Source: RGIG4079 sp045531405 (GTDB taxonomy: Bacteria; Bacteroidota; Bacteroidia; Bacteroidales; Muribaculaceae). From it: a DNA stretch of 64,000 nucleotides. The DNA lies in contig JAZSDX010000028.1 of assembly GCA_045531405.1 (NCBI GenBank), positions 1 through 64,000 on the forward strand, given 5' to 3'. Below are positions 61,988 to 64,000 of this stretch, piece after piece. A program made the translations under genes and the position numbers. The notes beneath the pieces were generated by a model that was not told the DNA's origin, made no database searches, and saw nothing but the letters and a program-made list of their open reading frames with translations. Each line of letters starts with the position of its first letter. The first letter of the stretch is position 1.

Positions 61988-62572
61988 ATGAAAAATATAT
62001 TATTAGACCTATTTATCGTCTTTTTGAAGATTGGAGCATTCACTTTTGGTGGTGGCTGGGCTATGATTTCAATCATTGAAAAGGAGATAGTATATAAAAA
62101 ACAGTGGGTAAGCAAAGAGGAGTTTCTTGACTTATTGGCTGTGTCGCAATCTATACCGGGCATATTAGCTGTTAATATGGCAGTTGCAGTAGGGGATAAG
62201 TTGCGAGGTCGCAAAGGAGCATTGTGTGCAGCGTTAGGTACAATTTTGCCCTCTTTTTTTATGATTCTCACCGTAGCAATATTTCTCACCCCCGACATGA
62301 TTAAGAATAACGAAACGCTTAATAATATTTTTCGAGGCATACGTCCTGCAGTAGTAGCGTTAATCATTGCTCCGGTTATATCATCGGCGAAAGCGGCAAA
62401 AATCGGGTGGAAAACAGTTGCAATCCCAATTGTGGTTGCACTATTGATATGGTCTAAACTCCCTATAATATCTAATCCCATTGTGTTTATATTGCTTGGA
62501 GGAATATGTGGATATGTTTGGTTGCGACGAAAGCATGCTAAAATTAGTCAAGGGAAGGAGGTGAGTGAGTGA
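61988..62572 (+). CDS. Chromate transporter, first half-size subunit
   Basis: The 194-residue CHR-family protein has GAFTFGGGWAMISIIEKE and QSIPGILAVNMAVAVG, the N-terminal CHR signatures, with about five or six membrane helices. Half-size CHR proteins come in pairs that together equal one long ChrA. They export chromate using proton energy in characterised cases, but the natural substrate in gut anaerobes may be different. The stop overlaps the next start (TGATG). Confidence 0.9.
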   Translation: MKNILLDLFIVFLKIGAFTFGGGWAMISIIEKEIVYKKQWVSKEEFLDLLAVSQSIPGILAVNMAVAVGDKLRGRKGALCAALGTILPSFFMILTVAIFLTPDMIKNNETLNNIFRGIRPAVVALIIAPVISSAKAAKIGWKTVAIPIVVALLIWSKLPIISNPIVFILLGGICGYVWLRRKHAKISQGKEVSE

Positions 62573-63141
62573 TGATTTACCTAAAACTCATGTGGAGTTA
62601 CCTCAAAATCGGGCTCTTTGGCTTTGGAGGAGGGTATGCGATGTTATCACTCATTGAGAGTGAAATAGTAGGAAATGGTTGGATCACACGACAAATGTTT
62701 ACCGACATTATTGCAATTTCTCAAATGACTCCTGGGCCCATCGGCATTAACTCTGCAACTTATATAGGCTATGTTGCTCCTACCACAGCTTCGCCCGAAT
62801 TTTCGGCACCCATTTGGGGTATTCTTGGCTCAATTTTATGCACATTTGTTGTCGTGCTACCGCCTGCATTAATGGTGCTATATGCAAGTCGTTTTATCTC
62901 CCGTCACAAAGATAGCATTGCGATAAAAGGCATATTTACAGGTTTGCGCATTGTTGTAGTGGGCTTGATTGCGTCGGCAGCAATGTTACTGATGAATACT
63001 CAAAATTTTGGAGGGGAGACAATCGAAATAATCAAAAGTGTAATCATTTGTATTTGTGCTTTCAGCTTGGTTTATTTTGTTAAACTTCATCCTATATTTG
63101 TAATTATTCTTGCCGGAATTGTCGGTTTTATAATATATTGA
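62572..63141 (+). CDS. Chromate transporter, second half-size subunit
   Basis: The 189-residue CHR protein has GLFGFGGGYAMLSLIESE and SQMTPGPIGINSATYIGY. ATG 62572 shares one base with the stop of the first subunit, so the alternative GTG at 62569 is not needed. The paired genes are expected to form a two-subunit transporter. folC follows after one base. Confidence 0.9.
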   Translation: MIYLKLMWSYLKIGLFGFGGGYAMLSLIESEIVGNGWITRQMFTDIIAISQMTPGPIGINSATYIGYVAPTTASPEFSAPIWGILGSILCTFVVVLPPALMVLYASRFISRHKDSIAIKGIFTGLRIVVVGLIASAAMLLMNTQNFGGETIEIIKSVIICICAFSLVYFVKLHPIFVIILAGIVGFIIY

Positions 63142-63142
63142 T

Positions 63143-64000
63143 ATGAAAGAGTATAACGATGCAATAGAGTTCCTATACACAAGTATGCCTATGTTTCAAC
63201 GTGTGGGCGCTAATGCCTATAAACCGGGACTTGATACTGTTAAGTTGCTCGATGATAAGTTTGGAAATCCTCATTTGAAATATAAAACAATCCACATTGC
63301 CGGCACAAATGGGAAAGGTTCTACGGCTCATACTCTTGCTGCAATTCTTCAATCGGCTGGGTATAAAGTGGGACTTTATACCTCACCACACTTGATTGAT
63401 TTTCGTGAGCGTATTAGAGTCAATGGTAGAATGATTTCACACGAGGCTGTCGTTGATTTTGTAAATCGTTATCGAGCAATGTCGCTTGATTGTCATCCTT
63501 CGTTTTTTGAACTTACAATGACAATGGCATTTGAGCATTTTGCTAATGAAAATGTTGATATTGCTGTAGTTGAAACCGGTCTTGGGGGGCGATTAGATAG
63601 TACAAATATAATTACTCCCATATTAAGTATAATCACAAATATATCATTCGATCACACTGCATTTCTTGGTGTCACATTGCCGGCAATAGCTTATGAAAAA
63701 GCAGGAATCATAAAATCGAGTGTGCCGGTCGTTATTGGTGAAGCTCAAGGCGAAGTGCGTGAAGTTTTTGTTAATAAGGCCAAAGAGCTGCATGCTCCAA
63801 TCTCATTTTCTGAGGATAATAGATGTTTTGAGAGCATGGAATCGCTCAACGATAGAGTGATTTATCGTTCCACTCGTTATGGTGATATTGAGAGCGAACT
63901 CGTAGGTGATTGTCAGCCCAAAAATGCTGCTACTGTATTGACAGCGTTGCTACAATTAGAAGTTCAAGGGATTAAAGTAACACTCCAAGCAGTTAAAGAA
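63143..64000 (+). CDS. folC: Folylpolyglutamate/dihydrofolate synthase, 5' part
   Basis: The frame is open from ATG 63143 to the window end (286 codons) and continues beyond. It shows FQRVGANAYKPGLDT, the P-loop HIAGTNGKGST (Gly54-Thr61), LYTSPHLIDFRERI, VVETGLGGRLDSTN and SIITNISFDHTAFLG, all standard Mur-ligase-like FolC. It adds glutamate to folates. The C-terminal domain is cut off by the window edge. It lies one base after the chromate gene. Confidence 0.95.
   Translation, partial: MKEYNDAIEFLYTSMPMFQRVGANAYKPGLDTVKLLDDKFGNPHLKYKTIHIAGTNGKGSTAHTLAAILQSAGYKVGLYTSPHLIDFRERIRVNGRMISHEAVVDFVNRYRAMSLDCHPSFFELTMTMAFEHFANENVDIAVVETGLGGRLDSTNIITPILSIITNISFDHTAFLGVTLPAIAYEKAGIIKSSVPVVIGEAQGEVREVFVNKAKELHAPISFSEDNRCFESMESLNDRVIYRSTRYGDIESELVGDCQPKNAATVLTALLQLEVQGIKVTLQAVKE

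Noticed and set aside
61981..62481. 166-codon minus-strand frame over the first chromate gene
   Set aside because: Antisense to a well-conserved CHR protein; no family features, no promoter.

Overview
The window looks like chromosome from a low-GC member of the Bacteroidales (Bacteroidota), possibly a Muribaculaceae-like gut lineage. Support: repeated TAnnTTTG -7 promoter elements (sometimes with TTG or TTTG about 20 bases upstream), little Shine-Dalgarno sequence, lipoproteins whose lipobox Cys is followed by acidic residues, and lineage-typical families (DUF4286, DUF4252, DUF5063, Bacteroidota SurA/OstA set, Rpb6-like RpoZ, SerA with Lys in place of the catalytic His). No rRNA, tRNA, CRISPR array, prophage or intact insertion sequence was seen.

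Layout. 1-1.96 kb is a decayed accessory patch: an XRE/ImmA-IrrE protein, a truncated PIN protein and a UvrD-type helicase remnant. 1.96-5.1 kb holds a minus-strand operon (GT2, GYF membrane protein, DUF4286, ruvC) and a plus-strand EamA transporter. 5.1-13.8 kb carries a CotH-kinase surface lipoprotein with collagen-like stalks, a GMP synthetase lacking its glutaminase active site, LemA with an unknown membrane partner, and secreted proteins including an EndA-type nuclease. 13.8-17.4 kb is a TPP-riboswitch operon (thiD remnant, thiC, Thi4-type thiazole synthase, thiE). 17.7-20.7 kb has a DUF4143 AAA ATPase and a retropepsin-Sel1 protein. 20.8-26.6 kb holds serA/serC, an ECF sigma/anti-sigma operon with secreted partners, and rarA. 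26.9-29.9 kb is a small envelope operon (membrane protein, PstS-like lipoprotein, TPR protein). 30.3-37.3 kb is outer-membrane biogenesis (OstA-like, two SurA-type isomerases) plus guaB. A 32-residue membrane micropeptide and a flavodiiron protein follow, then tsaB divergent from yicC-gmk-nadD-DUF5063-M18 peptidase (39-43.7 kb), rpsO, rpoZ-bamD, and a secreted SGNH hydrolase/GHL10 glycosidase pair (45.5-50 kb). 50.2-56.9 kb is a plus-strand run (PASTA protein, RluD-type synthase, acyltransferase, phosphoesterase, Tex, HPPK-like). 56.9-61.7 kb is a minus-strand operon (META protein, aroE, YeiH, ComEC). The window ends with a split chromate transporter and the 5' part of folC.

Most of the window is ordinary housekeeping sequence. 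The parts that deserve a second look are (i) the thi leader, where a 14-pair hairpin buries the start codon of a thiD gene that is itself only an in-frame remnant; (ii) the glutaminase-dead guaA; (iii) the collagen/CotH surface protein; (iv) the retropepsin-Sel1 fusion; (v) the 32-residue membrane peptide; and (vi) the decayed defence-like patch at the left end. I did not find a convincing multi-gene undescribed defence or mobile system. All family names come from reading motifs; no database search was run.
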